Source: Prevotellaceae bacterium UBA1743
Lineage (GTDB): Bacteria; Bacteroidota; Bacteroidia; Bacteroidales; Bacteroidaceae
DNA length: 63,980 nucleotides
Direction: 5' to 3'
NCBI GenBank assembly: GCA_002314945.1
Contig: DCHV01000026.1
Coordinates: 1-63,980, forward strand
Shown: positions 7,932 to 18,142 of the stretch, in pieces
Layout: each line of letters starts with the position of its first letter
How positions within the stretch are numbered: the first letter of the stretch is position 1
Notes under the pieces: model-generated
Databases searched by the model: none
The model's input: the letters and a program-made list of their open reading frames with translations, nothing else
Told to the model about the DNA's origin: nothing
Program-made: the position numbers and the translations under genes

Positions 7932-10900
7932 ATGTCATCCTCGCGCAGTATTGCATTTCTCTTGAGCACAGCCCTCACCCTCTGTTTATGGGCTGGTACA
8001 TCAAGGGCTCGACATCTGGTACAGTTGCTCAGCGAGAGTCAACTGCGCGAGACGGTGACTCCTGACAGTTTCTTCAACGATGTAAAACTGCTCAAAGAGG
8101 CTATCCTCCAACAGGAGGACACAACCTCGAAAGCCATCTACCAAGCCACCTTGGCACATCTGCTGACGATAAACACCTACCGTTCGCAGAGCTGGCACCG
8201 CGATACTCCGAGCCACCCTGATAGCATACAGGAATGGTCGGGCGAGGAATACATGCAACATGCCACACGACTCTATCAACAATCCCTTCGTCATGCATAC
8301 CTTCTCCATGCCGAGAAGAGTGCAGCATGGTTTCCTCTGGTACAGAGGGGTAAGGACGAGAAGGTGTATGGAGGAGATATGCTCTCTGTCATCTGGAAAA
8401 CCTATTGTCAGGATGTATCTACTGGAGAGAGGATCCCTTCCCATGAAAGCATCATCTCCCTCTATCGCGAGGACGGCCTGGGCGAGGCGAGCCTACGGAT
8501 TGCCCTGGACTCTCTGAATCAGGCGGAGTGGGACAGTACACGGATGGAGAGTCTGCTACGTCTGAAAGAGGAATATCGCGAGGAAGACGCTTGTGCCCTG
8601 ATCTATATGGCATTGGCGGATCAGGATGAGAAGAACAGGAAAACATGGTTGGAAGAGGCACTTTCCCTCTATCCGCATTGCAGGCAGAGAGCTGAGATAA
8701 AGAATCGACTGACTACCCTGAAAACGCCTATTTTATGCGGGGATGTGGAGGAAATACTCTATCCCAACAACAAAACAAGGATACCTTTACGCATCCGCCA
8801 CATGCAAGGCCTGTCGCTCACACTCTATCGTTTGCCCGCCGACTTCGAGGAGGATTATGAGAATGATCTGTGGGGACAGGTGAAGAGGAAAGGGGAGAAA
8901 TTACGTACTTGGAAAGAGGAACTTGCACCTCATCCTGCCGAGGAGGAATGGAAGGACACGATATGCTGCACCACGCCCGACTGTGGTATCTATGCTATGG
9001 TGATGGGAGGGAAAACCAATGCCAAACTGGAGAAAAAGGCAAAGCCTGGTATCTATGTGTTCAGGACATCACGATTGGCCTTTCTGCACACCGAACTCCC
9101 AGGAAACCTGATGCGCATCATCGTCATAGACAGAAAGACAGGAGCTCCGCAAGAGGGAGTGACAGTAGAGCTGTACAAGGAGGCAAACAGAAGGGCACGC
9201 GATGAGGAGGAATGTATTCTGCTGACGAAGGCGGAAACCAATCGGAGGGGAATCGTGGAATATGTAAAGCATACCGATGTTTCGAGGTTCAAGGTACATC
9301 TATCCCGCCCCGGGGACGAATGCCCGATGCAAGAATGGTTCTGGAGTTCGGGAATGAACAACAATCCCGAAAAAGAAGAGACGGAGAAATTGCACGTCTA
9401 TACAGACAGGAGCATCTATCGGCCTGGACAAACCATCTACATAGGAGGAGTGGCCTACAAACAGAAGGGATGGGATGCTCATGTAGTAGCGTCCAGGGAA
9501 TACCAAGTGACATGGAGAGACTGTAAGCGGAAGGAGATAGCACGACACACGCTACATTCCGACACCTTAGGCGTATGGCAGGATTCTCTCACACTATCGG
9601 AGAACGCCACCCCCGGCACGTATCAGATTCAGGTGGGAGACATTTTCCGACAGATACGGGTGGAAGAATACCGAAGGCCGACCTTCTACGTAGAATTGGA
9701 GCCTGATAGTGAAGCCGTGGGTGAGAACATCATACTGAAGGGGCGTGCCATGACGTATGCCGATGTACCTGTCGCAGGAGGACGCGTGACAGGTAAGATA
9801 CGCTGGAGTAGCCATTTCCTGTTTCCCTACCACAATCGCATCCCTGCTCCCATTGCCTTGGACACGCTGTGGACTGATCAGGACGGACGTTTCGAGATAC
9901 GCATTCCGGCATTGGAGGATGCCTCGGCACTCCATCGTGGCATGATGCTACGGGTGAATGTAGATGTATTGGACAAGCAGGGAGAGACACAACAGGGAGA
10001 AAAGAGTATGCCCGTATGCACCACTCCCTTGCGACTGCAAGGAAGCCTACCCAAGTACAACAATAGGGACAAGTTGTCACCTTGGACATTGACACTCTAC
10101 TCACGCACCTTCCAACCCGTAGAGGGAGAAATTCTATATCAGATACAACAAGGGGAAAAGACGTTACTTTCATTCGCCGGAAAAGCGGGAAAGCCCACCT
10201 TGCCAGAAGAATTGGCAGGACTTTCCTCGGGGGAGTATCACGTGCGTGCCACAGCTGAGGTGAAAGGCGACACGGCTTCCTGGGAGGGTGACGTGAAACT
10301 ACTATCCATGAATGATACACGGCCTGTGGGGGATGAACCGCTGTGGCTCTACACGCCATGCGACACCATCAGCGAGGAACGTCCTGCCATGCTACAGATA
10401 GGCAGTCCCCTGTCCGATGCCTGGCTCTATTGCACCTTGCTCTCGCAGGAAGAAACCATACTCGATACACTCGTGCATCTGAGCGACAGCCTCATCACAT
10501 GGACGCTCCCCTATCGTGAGACAGAGGGTCATGGAATGTTCTTCACAGCCTCACTCTATCACGATGGGAAGCTGCACTCTCTGACGAAGACATTCCTGCA
10601 GGAGATGCCCGACACGCAACTGAAAATGCATTGGGATACTTTCCGAGACCATTTACAACCCTCGCAACAGGAAGAATGGAGCCTTACACTCAGGCATTCC
10701 GACGGCAGCCCTGCACATGCCAACCTGATGTTGAGCCTATATGATGCTTCGCTGGATGCACTCTCCTCCCATCAAATACATTTTTCGTTGTACAGAGACT
10801 ACCGCATCCCCTATATATCAACCGTATCTCCCAGGAGATACCACGACGAGATGTGTGTCACCATGAATCCACGCCTGCGCAAGACGCACGAAATGGCATT

Positions 10901-13283
10901 CAGCCAGTTGAATCCTCTCCTCTTCGACCCACAGATGATTACAAACGGAATGGGAGTAACCAGAGGCATGAAGAAGAGTCGTATGCAACTGACGAATATG
11001 GTCACTTCCCCCATGATGTTACAGGAAACAGTACCCATGATGGCTGCATCGCCCCAGCAATTGACAGGTGCGATAGCGGGTCTCGATACGGAAGTCAGGG
11101 CGGAAATGGACAACCTGAACGAAGGAATAGAAGAAGAGGAAATTCCTTTGGAGGGAATTCGTACCAATCTGAATGAATTGGCTTTCTTCCGTCCATGTCT
11201 GCGTACCGATGCACAAGGACAGGTGAGCATCCGCTTCACTCTGCCTGAAAGTCTCACTCAATGGCATCTGACAGGTTTCGCTCATACGAAAGACCTGCAA
11301 TCGGTCAATATCGACGAGACTATTGTGGCACAGAAAGAGCTGATGGCAGAATTGTACCTGCCACGCTTCTTGCGTAGAGGAGACAAGAGTACCCTTACTG
11401 CCAGCATCCGTTCACTTTCCGAGTGTATGCAAACGGGGACTGCCATAATCAGTCTGCAGGATGGAGCATCAGAAAAAACCTTGTTTACGAAAAAGGTACA
11501 ATTCAACTTGTCATCTAAAGCCGATACCACCTATACGTTCGAGATACCTTCCCAACTCCTTTCGTGCGACGAACTCATCGTGCGTTGGGTGGCTCAGGGT
11601 ACAGACTCCTCCGATGGAGAACAACGCAGTCTCCCTATCTTGTCCGATGAAGAATGGGTGACGGAGACAAGGGCCTTCTCTTTGAGCAAGCCTCAGACTA
11701 CCCATATTCCGCTCTCGGACCTCTTTGCAAAGGATAGCAAAGTAGCCACCCATCGAAATCTGACCGTGGAATATACGACACGTCCCACTTGGCTGGCAGT
11801 CAAGTCTCTGCCATCTCTCTTCATACCAGCACGACAGGATGTGCTAAGCCTGGCATCAGCCTATTATGCAACGACGCTGACGACCTATCTACTCGACCGC
11901 ATCCCCGAGGCGAAGGAACTGATAGATTCCTTGAAATACGGAAAAGCAAGCTCTATCGACTACCGAATGTCGCTCATCTCTTCGCTACGCCAACTACAAT
12001 ACGAAGATGGCTCCATCGCATGGTTCCCCTCGCTACGAGGTAATGTCTATCAGACCTGCGAAGTAGCTTATCTGCTCACACGGCTAAAGAAACTGACCGA
12101 GGGAAAACGGATGGACGAGACTACCACGATTGCCGAGGACATCCTGAGGAAAGCCTGTCTGTGTCTGGCAAAAGAACTGCACAAGGAAGCCGACCGACTA
12201 CACAAGGAAAAAACTTCCACCCTCAGCCTCTTCACCCTGCGTACCCTCTATATATTGGAACAAAGTGGATTCCAGCCCGACTCAGAATACACAAAGGATA
12301 TGGAATCCCTGATGAAACACATGGGAAAGGGCTCCCTGAAAGATGATCCCGAACGACTGGCTTTGTCTGCTCTCGTGCTCATGCAAAGCGGGCAGAAGAA
12401 AGAGGCACTCGAATGGATGGAACCCCTTCTCACTCTGATAAATCATTCTGATGGAGCTTATTTAGCCTATCATAGCGGAAGTTTTACCAGTATCGACCGT
12501 AAATTGGAGAGGCATATCCTGACTATGGAAGCTATACGCTCGACCATGCCTCAAGACACCACCTTATACAATCAGATGAGCGAATGGCTACTGCAACAGA
12601 AACGCGCCCAGCAATGGTCACATCCGTCCATTACAGCCAATGCAGTATATGCCTTGCTACAGAAGGGAATGGAACCACTTACGGACAAGACAACAGATGT
12701 GCTTACTCTCTCCGACACACAGCGGCAGACGAAGTTGAGCACCCCAACCTCGTCCGTGGGGTATCTGCGCGACAGCATCCCTGTAATACGACCTCGCGAA
12801 CTGAAGGTAGTGAAGCATTCCGCAGGTACTTCCTGGGGAACTGTGTATGCCACCTGCCTGATGCCAATGGATAGTGTGATAGCCGACTATCAGGGACTGA
12901 ATGTACGACGCGACCTGAGTGTCAAATCCCCTCAAACAGGAGACCGCATCCACATACGTTACACGATAACTGCCGACCGAGATTACGAATTTGTTTGTCT
13001 GACGGCTCCGCGACCTGCTACGGCAGAACCCGACCGTCAACTCTCCGGCTACGGCTATCAAAATGGGCTGGGGTATTGGCGTTCGACCTCCGACAATCGC
13101 TCGGAATACTATTTCGATACTATGCCACGAGGTACATATATAGTAGAGGAAGACTGGATTATCTCCCACCCTGGTGACTATCAATTGGGAAGCACCCTCC
13201 TGAAATGTCTCTATGCACCCGAATACCAATCACACACACACGGTGAGAGAATTCTCGTCAAACCTCATTCAGTGAATCATTAA
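7932..13283 (+). CDS. Bacterial alpha-2-macroglobulin family protein, no thioester
   Basis: A 1783-residue protein with an N-terminal signal peptide. An MG2 domain starts near residue 484 (LHVYTDRSIYRPGQTIY), and an A2M domain lies near residues 1085-1180 (FFRPCLRTDAQGQVSIRFTLPE type). The C-terminal half has the helical toroid expected of the thioester domain, but the CxEQ thioester motif is missing; the closest string, TCEVAY, does not fit. By family knowledge such proteins may trap or inhibit proteases; without the thioester, covalent trapping is not expected. It is coupled to pepD (4-base gap) and followed by GH20. The role is inferred only from the family. Confidence 0.88.
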   Translation: MSSSRSIAFLLSTALTLCLWAGTSRARHLVQLLSESQLRETVTPDSFFNDVKLLKEAILQQEDTTSKAIYQATLAHLLTINTYRSQSWHRDTPSHPDSIQEWSGEEYMQHATRLYQQSLRHAYLLHAEKSAAWFPLVQRGKDEKVYGGDMLSVIWKTYCQDVSTGERIPSHESIISLYREDGLGEASLRIALDSLNQAEWDSTRMESLLRLKEEYREEDACALIYMALADQDEKNRKTWLEEALSLYPHCRQRAEIKNRLTTLKTPILCGDVEEILYPNNKTRIPLRIRHMQGLSLTLYRLPADFEEDYENDLWGQVKRKGEKLRTWKEELAPHPAEEEWKDTICCTTPDCGIYAMVMGGKTNAKLEKKAKPGIYVFRTSRLAFLHTELPGNLMRIIVIDRKTGAPQEGVTVELYKEANRRARDEEECILLTKAETNRRGIVEYVKHTDVSRFKVHLSRPGDECPMQEWFWSSGMNNNPEKEETEKLHVYTDRSIYRPGQTIYIGGVAYKQKGWDAHVVASREYQVTWRDCKRKEIARHTLHSDTLGVWQDSLTLSENATPGTYQIQVGDIFRQIRVEEYRRPTFYVELEPDSEAVGENIILKGRAMTYADVPVAGGRVTGKIRWSSHFLFPYHNRIPAPIALDTLWTDQDGRFEIRIPALEDASALHRGMMLRVNVDVLDKQGETQQGEKSMPVCTTPLRLQGSLPKYNNRDKLSPWTLTLYSRTFQPVEGEILYQIQQGEKTLLSFAGKAGKPTLPEELAGLSSGEYHVRATAEVKGDTASWEGDVKLLSMNDTRPVGDEPLWLYTPCDTISEERPAMLQIGSPLSDAWLYCTLLSQEETILDTLVHLSDSLITWTLPYRETEGHGMFFTASLYHDGKLHSLTKTFLQEMPDTQLKMHWDTFRDHLQPSQQEEWSLTLRHSDGSPAHANLMLSLYDASLDALSSHQIHFSLYRDYRIPYISTVSPRRYHDEMCVTMNPRLRKTHEMAFSQLNPLLFDPQMITNGMGVTRGMKKSRMQLTNMVTSPMMLQETVPMMAASPQQLTGAIAGLDTEVRAEMDNLNEGIEEEEIPLEGIRTNLNELAFFRPCLRTDAQGQVSIRFTLPESLTQWHLTGFAHTKDLQSVNIDETIVAQKELMAELYLPRFLRRGDKSTLTASIRSLSECMQTGTAIISLQDGASEKTLFTKKVQFNLSSKADTTYTFEIPSQLLSCDELIVRWVAQGTDSSDGEQRSLPILSDEEWVTETRAFSLSKPQTTHIPLSDLFAKDSKVATHRNLTVEYTTRPTWLAVKSLPSLFIPARQDVLSLASAYYATTLTTYLLDRIPEAKELIDSLKYGKASSIDYRMSLISSLRQLQYEDGSIAWFPSLRGNVYQTCEVAYLLTRLKKLTEGKRMDETTTIAEDILRKACLCLAKELHKEADRLHKEKTSTLSLFTLRTLYILEQSGFQPDSEYTKDMESLMKHMGKGSLKDDPERLALSALVLMQSGQKKEALEWMEPLLTLINHSDGAYLAYHSGSFTSIDRKLERHILTMEAIRSTMPQDTTLYNQMSEWLLQQKRAQQWSHPSITANAVYALLQKGMEPLTDKTTDVLTLSDTQRQTKLSTPTSSVGYLRDSIPVIRPRELKVVKHSAGTSWGTVYATCLMPMDSVIADYQGLNVRRDLSVKSPQTGDRIHIRYTITADRDYEFVCLTAPRPATAEPDRQLSGYGYQNGLGYWRSTSDNRSEYYFDTMPRGTYIVEEDWIISHPGDYQLGSTLLKCLYAPEYQSHTHGERILVKPHSVNH

Positions 13284-13326
13284 GAATCCCACGACAAGCA
13301 GAATAAATTTAAAAACATACAACAAG

Positions 13327-14928
13327 ATGAAAAAGATTCTATCTCTCAGCCTAATGCTGTGCATGACGCTGACCAATGCTCTTTGGGCCAAAGTAAACAT
13401 CATCCCCCTTCCCACTCAGGTGAAGGAAACGGGAAGTTCGTTCGTACTGAAAGACGGACAAACTATCGGCTACTCGGATGCTTCGTTGCGTGATGCCGCC
13501 AATTATTTGCAGCAATCGCTCACCTGTGCTACAGGATTCAAGATACCCGTGCGTCAGGGAAAAGGTACTATCACACTTACCCTGTGCAAGAAGGGTAAGA
13601 TGGAGGGCGACAGTTACACTCTTTCTGTGACCAATGAAGGTGTACAGGCACAAGCCGCCACCTATAAGGGTATCACCAATGCCATAGCCAGCATTCGCCA
13701 ACTGCTCCCCTCCGAGATAGAGACCCCTCATCCTGTGAATAACGTGGAATGGATCATGCCTACCGTGGAGATTCAGGATACCCCCAACTATGCTTGGCGA
13801 GGACTGATGCTTGATCCTGTACGCCATTTCTACTCTGTAGAGGAGACAAAACGCCTCATCAATCTGATGGCGCTGTACAAATACAGTAAGTTCCACTGGC
13901 ACCTTACCGATGGTCAAGGATGGCGTATAGAAATCAAAGCCTATCCCGAATTGGCTAAACAAGGTGGTTTCCGTGAGCATGACGGATGTATCGACACGCC
14001 TCTGCTAGAACGTGCCAAGAACGAGAATGACGTCACCCTGGAGATCCCCTCGCGCTACTACAAGGAGATAAATGGCGAGAAGAAATACGGAGGCTATTAC
14101 ACACAGGAGCAGATTCGCGATGTGGTACGCTATGCTGCCCAACGTGGTCTTGACGTGGTACCTGAGATTGATATGCCCGGACACAACGAGATGGCCCACC
14201 GCATCTATCCCTGGCTTTCCTGTACTGGACATGTAACTGGCGTATATTGTCTGGGGCAAGAGCGTACAATGGAGTTCTGCCGTAAGGTATATAAGGAGGT
14301 ATTCCAACTCTTCCCCTACGAATATGTACACATAGGAGGTGATGAAGTGAACCGTTCCGTATGGGAGAAATGTGACAAATGCCAGAAGCGTATCAAGGAC
14401 AACAACCTGAAAGGGGTGGAGGAACTGCAGGCATGGTTCACACGCGAAATGGAGAAATACTTCAATGCCAATGGCAAGAAGCTCCTCGGATGGGAGGAAA
14501 TTCTAGACGGAGGCGTTACCAAGACTGCTACTATATGCTGGTGGCGTGGCGATCATCCCGACATCACACAACGTAGTACGGCCATGGGTAACGAGGTGGT
14601 TGTATGCCCCTTCTCCTTCTGCTACTTCGACTATGGACAGGATGACAACACATTGCGTAATATATACGATGGCGACATCGTACCTACCGACCTCGATGAC
14701 AACCAGAAGAAACTCATCCGTGGTATTCAAGCCAATATCTGGTGTGAATGGATACCCACCGAGGCTCGTATGCAGTACATGGTATTCCCCCGTGCTCTGG
14801 CTATGGCCGAGAAGGCTTGGACACCTCGCAATTGTCAGCAATGGGATGACTTCCTTCCACGTCTGCGCGAACAGCTGAAGCGTCTCGATAGGATGGGTGT
14901 CAACTATCGTCCTCTCCCCAAGGAATGA
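13327..14928 (+). CDS. Secreted beta-N-acetylhexosaminidase (GH20)
   Basis: A 533-residue protein with a signal peptide ending near LWAK. Residues about 22-140 form the GH20b N-terminal domain, and the rest is a GH20 barrel. The catalytic Asp-Glu pair is in HIGGDEVNRS (Asp339, Glu340). WHLTDGQGWRIEIKAYPEL and the late WCEWIP and AEKAWTP motifs are hallmarks of the family. It would remove terminal beta-linked GlcNAc or GalNAc from glycans in the periplasm or at the surface by substrate-assisted catalysis. The last codons overlap the start of the DUF4837 gene (ATGA), indicating one transcript. Confidence 0.94.
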   Translation: MKKILSLSLMLCMTLTNALWAKVNIIPLPTQVKETGSSFVLKDGQTIGYSDASLRDAANYLQQSLTCATGFKIPVRQGKGTITLTLCKKGKMEGDSYTLSVTNEGVQAQAATYKGITNAIASIRQLLPSEIETPHPVNNVEWIMPTVEIQDTPNYAWRGLMLDPVRHFYSVEETKRLINLMALYKYSKFHWHLTDGQGWRIEIKAYPELAKQGGFREHDGCIDTPLLERAKNENDVTLEIPSRYYKEINGEKKYGGYYTQEQIRDVVRYAAQRGLDVVPEIDMPGHNEMAHRIYPWLSCTGHVTGVYCLGQERTMEFCRKVYKEVFQLFPYEYVHIGGDEVNRSVWEKCDKCQKRIKDNNLKGVEELQAWFTREMEKYFNANGKKLLGWEEILDGGVTKTATICWWRGDHPDITQRSTAMGNEVVVCPFSFCYFDYGQDDNTLRNIYDGDIVPTDLDDNQKKLIRGIQANIWCEWIPTEARMQYMVFPRALAMAEKAWTPRNCQQWDDFLPRLREQLKRLDRMGVNYRPLPKE

Positions 14929-15920
14929 GACACGCCTCTGCTTTCCTTCTTGTCCTCCTCTGCCTGGCTGCCTGTCGGCCAGAGAAGAAGCCGACTGCAC
15001 ATCGGGTTCCCTCCAAGGGATTGCCCAGCGAATTACTTCTGGTGGTTGATCGTGCAGTATGGGAAAGCGATTTGGCTGACACATTGAAAGTTCTGACTGA
15101 GGAGCCCGTTCCTGGGTTGCCCCAGCCAGAACCACTTTTTAGGGTGACTCGTATTCTCACCCCCTATTACAAGCAACGTTTCACCACGATGCACAGTCAA
15201 CTCTTTGTACAGTTGGATCCACAACAGAAGAAGCCCATGATGGGCATCAGTTGCGATGTGATAGCTACTCCTCAGATAGAGGTTACTGTCAAGGCTAAAT
15301 CTCTCGAAGAGTTGCGCCAATTCCTCTCACACCATCGTCGGGATATTCAGGATGTGATATCAGATGCGCAACTGGATATGAGGGTCGGGAGGTTACGCAA
15401 GCAGTTCAGTAGCATGGTACTTTCCGAGGCCAAGAAAACAATGGGCATGTCCATTCATGTACCGAATCAGATTAGGGCGACAAAACGGGGAAAGGATTTT
15501 CTCTGGGCAGGTACCAACCTCAATGAGAAGGATCAGAATATCGTGCTCTACACGTATCCTTGGGAAGGGACAGAAGTTCGCACCCCCGATTATTTTGCAT
15601 GGAAGAGGGACTCTGTGATGCAGTACAATATCCCAGGCAGCCAACCCGATCAATGGATGCAGACAACCCGCGAACAAGGCCATCCCGTATTGACAAGCCG
15701 TATCCGCTCTCTCTGCGGCAGGCAGGTACAGGAAATACATGGTCTGTGGGAAATGCGTCACGGAGCCATGGGAGGCCCCTTCGTGTCGTTGGTACATATT
15801 GACACTCTCCATAGACAAGTTCTTGTAGCAGAAGGCTTCGTCTATTCTCCCTCTACCGACAAACGAGACTTGCTGCGCGAAGTGGAAGCCTCGCTACGCA
15901 CTCTGCACAGAATCAATTGA
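14925..15920 (+). CDS. DUF4837 family lipoprotein
   Basis: A 331-residue lipoprotein with lipobox LAAC (Cys17). The sequence matches the Bacteroidetes-specific DUF4837 family along its whole length (ELLLVVDRAVWESD near the N terminus, then TRILTPYYKQRF and VPNQIRATKRGKDFLWAG). The function is unknown. It overlaps the GH20 stop by 4 bases. It ends 8 bases before the convergent stop of the next gene with no hairpin seen between them. Confidence 0.85.
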   Translation: MRHASAFLLVLLCLAACRPEKKPTAHRVPSKGLPSELLLVVDRAVWESDLADTLKVLTEEPVPGLPQPEPLFRVTRILTPYYKQRFTTMHSQLFVQLDPQQKKPMMGISCDVIATPQIEVTVKAKSLEELRQFLSHHRRDIQDVISDAQLDMRVGRLRKQFSSMVLSEAKKTMGMSIHVPNQIRATKRGKDFLWAGTNLNEKDQNIVLYTYPWEGTEVRTPDYFAWKRDSVMQYNIPGSQPDQWMQTTREQGHPVLTSRIRSLCGRQVQEIHGLWEMRHGAMGGPFVSLVHIDTLHRQVLVAEGFVYSPSTDKRDLLREVEASLRTLHRIN

Positions 15921-15928
15921 CAACGGGC

Positions 15929-18124
15929 TTATAGCGTGATGTCTATCTTGCTCGCATTGCCCGATACTACGACTTTTCCCTTTAGTATATCCTTGCTCAC
16001 AAGCGAGCCTCCCTCCACATTCACCTCCTTGATTTTCCCCACACAATAGGGAAAGTCAATGATATAGTTTCCCTGATTCGTGTCTCCACCAATGCGTAAC
16101 GAGATGACATTTTCCTTCTTCTGTATAGACAGGTTGATGATCTTCCCCTCGTTGATATGGATGCGTTCCCATGCAATCTCTTTTCCACTCTCTATCCATT
16201 CGTTGGGAATGCCACGTCCTATGATCACATCCCCATTTGCCTTTACCGAGGCACACATCTGCAGCATGGCTTGGCGGATGAAACCCAGCGCCCATGTCTC
16301 ATAATCCACCTCCGGACGTGTCCAGTCACCTTTGTTATCAGGCTTGTGGAAACTCTCGGCCCATATCATCGGTGCTGTCTGGTTGTCCAAGAGCCATTCT
16401 ATGCTTTCGGGAATCAGGGTTCTGTACTTATCTGAGGCTAAGAGCGGCATCACCATACCTGTATTGTAGGCCGCACCATACTTTGCGCCCCACCATGCGC
16501 CTACCGAGCCCTTGGGAGCTCCGTAGAAGCGGGCCATCTCCAGCCATTTCGCAATCGAGTTGTCCAAATAATCCAACCACTCACCACCCAGGTCATAGCC
16601 CTTCAATTGGGCGTTCCATGGGAAAGTAGGCATCATGAAGGTAGTCCCCAGCCAATTGCCAGGTCCCGATACAAGATTGTAGTCCATATCGAAAGAGAAA
16701 CAGGCATTGTACCATTCCAGACCGCTTTCATCTACCGATTTGCGGATGGTGCTATTCAGGCAGTCGGTTAGTTCCCTCATCTGTTTGTCAGCCCATTCGT
16801 ATTCCTCCTTCTGTCCGAAGTAGCCGCAGATGTATCGGTAGGCTGTAAAGCCGTGCAGGGCTGCAAAATCATCCACGAGCGTGTAGGTGTTGTGGCTATT
16901 GTCCAGCGTGCTTCCCTTGCGTATCAATCCATAGACGCCCTTCTCACGTGCCTCGTCCGAAAACACCCTCATCTCGCAGATGGCTCTCGCGCATTGCTTC
17001 AGTTTGGCCATCACTTCTGTGTCGAAGAGAGAACGATCCCCCGACAACTGCAGGTATTGGGCATAGGTGACGATATATTTCGGTATTGCGTCCAGATAAT
17101 CTTCGTTCGCCAGTTTACCCTGACTCAGGCGGTTGTAGGTAGCACCCTTCATAATCTGGCGTGCCGTTTCCCAATTACCCTCGATGATATACTGTATCAC
17201 CATATCAGGCACATCATGGTCGAACGCCCTGTCATACTGATAGAACCCGTACAGATTGCCGCCACTTCCACGTTGCTCGTAGTCGGTATCTGTCAACACC
17301 GTGGCGTTCCACATGTCGAATATCGATGTTTTCCACAGGTGCAGGAAGCGTTCGTCGGGCAGAGTAGTAGGCATCGTCAGCATGGCACATTTGTCATCCA
17401 GTCGCTGTTTCTCCGCTTTGTATTGGTTCTGGAAGTCACCCAGAGCCAGAATAGCCTTTTTGTCGGTCTCTCCATTGGCAGGACTCACGAATTCGTAGGA
17501 AACACTCTTCCCCTGAGCCAACTTCTTCTGCTCCGTCGTGATGGATTTTTCATCGGTGGAGACTTTCCCCTTCTTTAGTGGGAAGCAGCGATCCGGAGCC
17601 GACTCACCCAGCACCACCACACTCACCTGATGGGGGGTGTTGTCCTGGTTGATCAGCGTCACACGGGTATATACTGCATTCAGCGTATTGTCCAGAAGAC
17701 GGCGACCCACATGCGTCACTTCTACCCTGATATGGTCATGTACCCAGGCTGAGCAGGGAAATGGCAGATAAGACTCTGCCAATCCCCATTCGATATCCTT
17801 TCTGCGTGTGGAGGATGTTTCATCGGGATAAAAGGGGTCGGAGCCATCCACCGAGAGCATGAAGAATAATGGCTTGTCACTATCCGGATGCCATGCTTTC
17901 TTGGATGCATCCCAACTATGGTCATCCATTTTCTCCAGCTGCGGTCTTCTCGCATAGAGCGCACCACCCATCAAGGAAATAGCCTTAGGATGATCCTCCT
18001 CCCATCCGAAGTACAGGGAATTCTTCTTCTCTATCTGGATGGAGTCAGGTTCAATAGGATGGGCATGTAGCCAGTTGAATACAAGTGTCAGTAATACGAG
18101 GATACTTAATGTCCGACGTTTCAT
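15929..18124 (-). CDS. Secreted six-hairpin glycosidase-like protein (family unassigned)
   Basis: A 731-residue protein with a signal peptide (cleavage near WLHAHP). A beta-sandwich-like N-terminal part (about 30-230) is followed by an all-helical region rich in Trp, Asp and Tyr, resembling the (alpha/alpha)6 toroid of MGH1/GH63-type glycosidases (QYDRAFDHDVPDMVIQYI, SGPGNWLGTTFMMPTFPWN). A small beta-rich C-terminal domain follows (residues about 650-731). I do not recognise a CAZy family with confidence. It is the last gene of a three-gene leftward operon, 18 bases after the GH127 gene, so it probably acts on the same arabinose-containing glycan. Confidence 0.7.
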   Translation of the reverse strand: MKRRTLSILVLLTLVFNWLHAHPIEPDSIQIEKKNSLYFGWEEDHPKAISLMGGALYARRPQLEKMDDHSWDASKKAWHPDSDKPLFFMLSVDGSDPFYPDETSSTRRKDIEWGLAESYLPFPCSAWVHDHIRVEVTHVGRRLLDNTLNAVYTRVTLINQDNTPHQVSVVVLGESAPDRCFPLKKGKVSTDEKSITTEQKKLAQGKSVSYEFVSPANGETDKKAILALGDFQNQYKAEKQRLDDKCAMLTMPTTLPDERFLHLWKTSIFDMWNATVLTDTDYEQRGSGGNLYGFYQYDRAFDHDVPDMVIQYIIEGNWETARQIMKGATYNRLSQGKLANEDYLDAIPKYIVTYAQYLQLSGDRSLFDTEVMAKLKQCARAICEMRVFSDEAREKGVYGLIRKGSTLDNSHNTYTLVDDFAALHGFTAYRYICGYFGQKEEYEWADKQMRELTDCLNSTIRKSVDESGLEWYNACFSFDMDYNLVSGPGNWLGTTFMMPTFPWNAQLKGYDLGGEWLDYLDNSIAKWLEMARFYGAPKGSVGAWWGAKYGAAYNTGMVMPLLASDKYRTLIPESIEWLLDNQTAPMIWAESFHKPDNKGDWTRPEVDYETWALGFIRQAMLQMCASVKANGDVIIGRGIPNEWIESGKEIAWERIHINEGKIINLSIQKKENVISLRIGGDTNQGNYIIDFPYCVGKIKEVNVEGGSLVSKDILKGKVVVSGNASKIDITL

Positions 18125-18142
18125 AGTTAACTGTGTCTTTTT

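Noticed and set aside
7932..13283. A thioester (CxEQ) in the alpha-2-macroglobulin protein
   Set aside because: Only TCEV is found near the expected region, and it does not match the motif.
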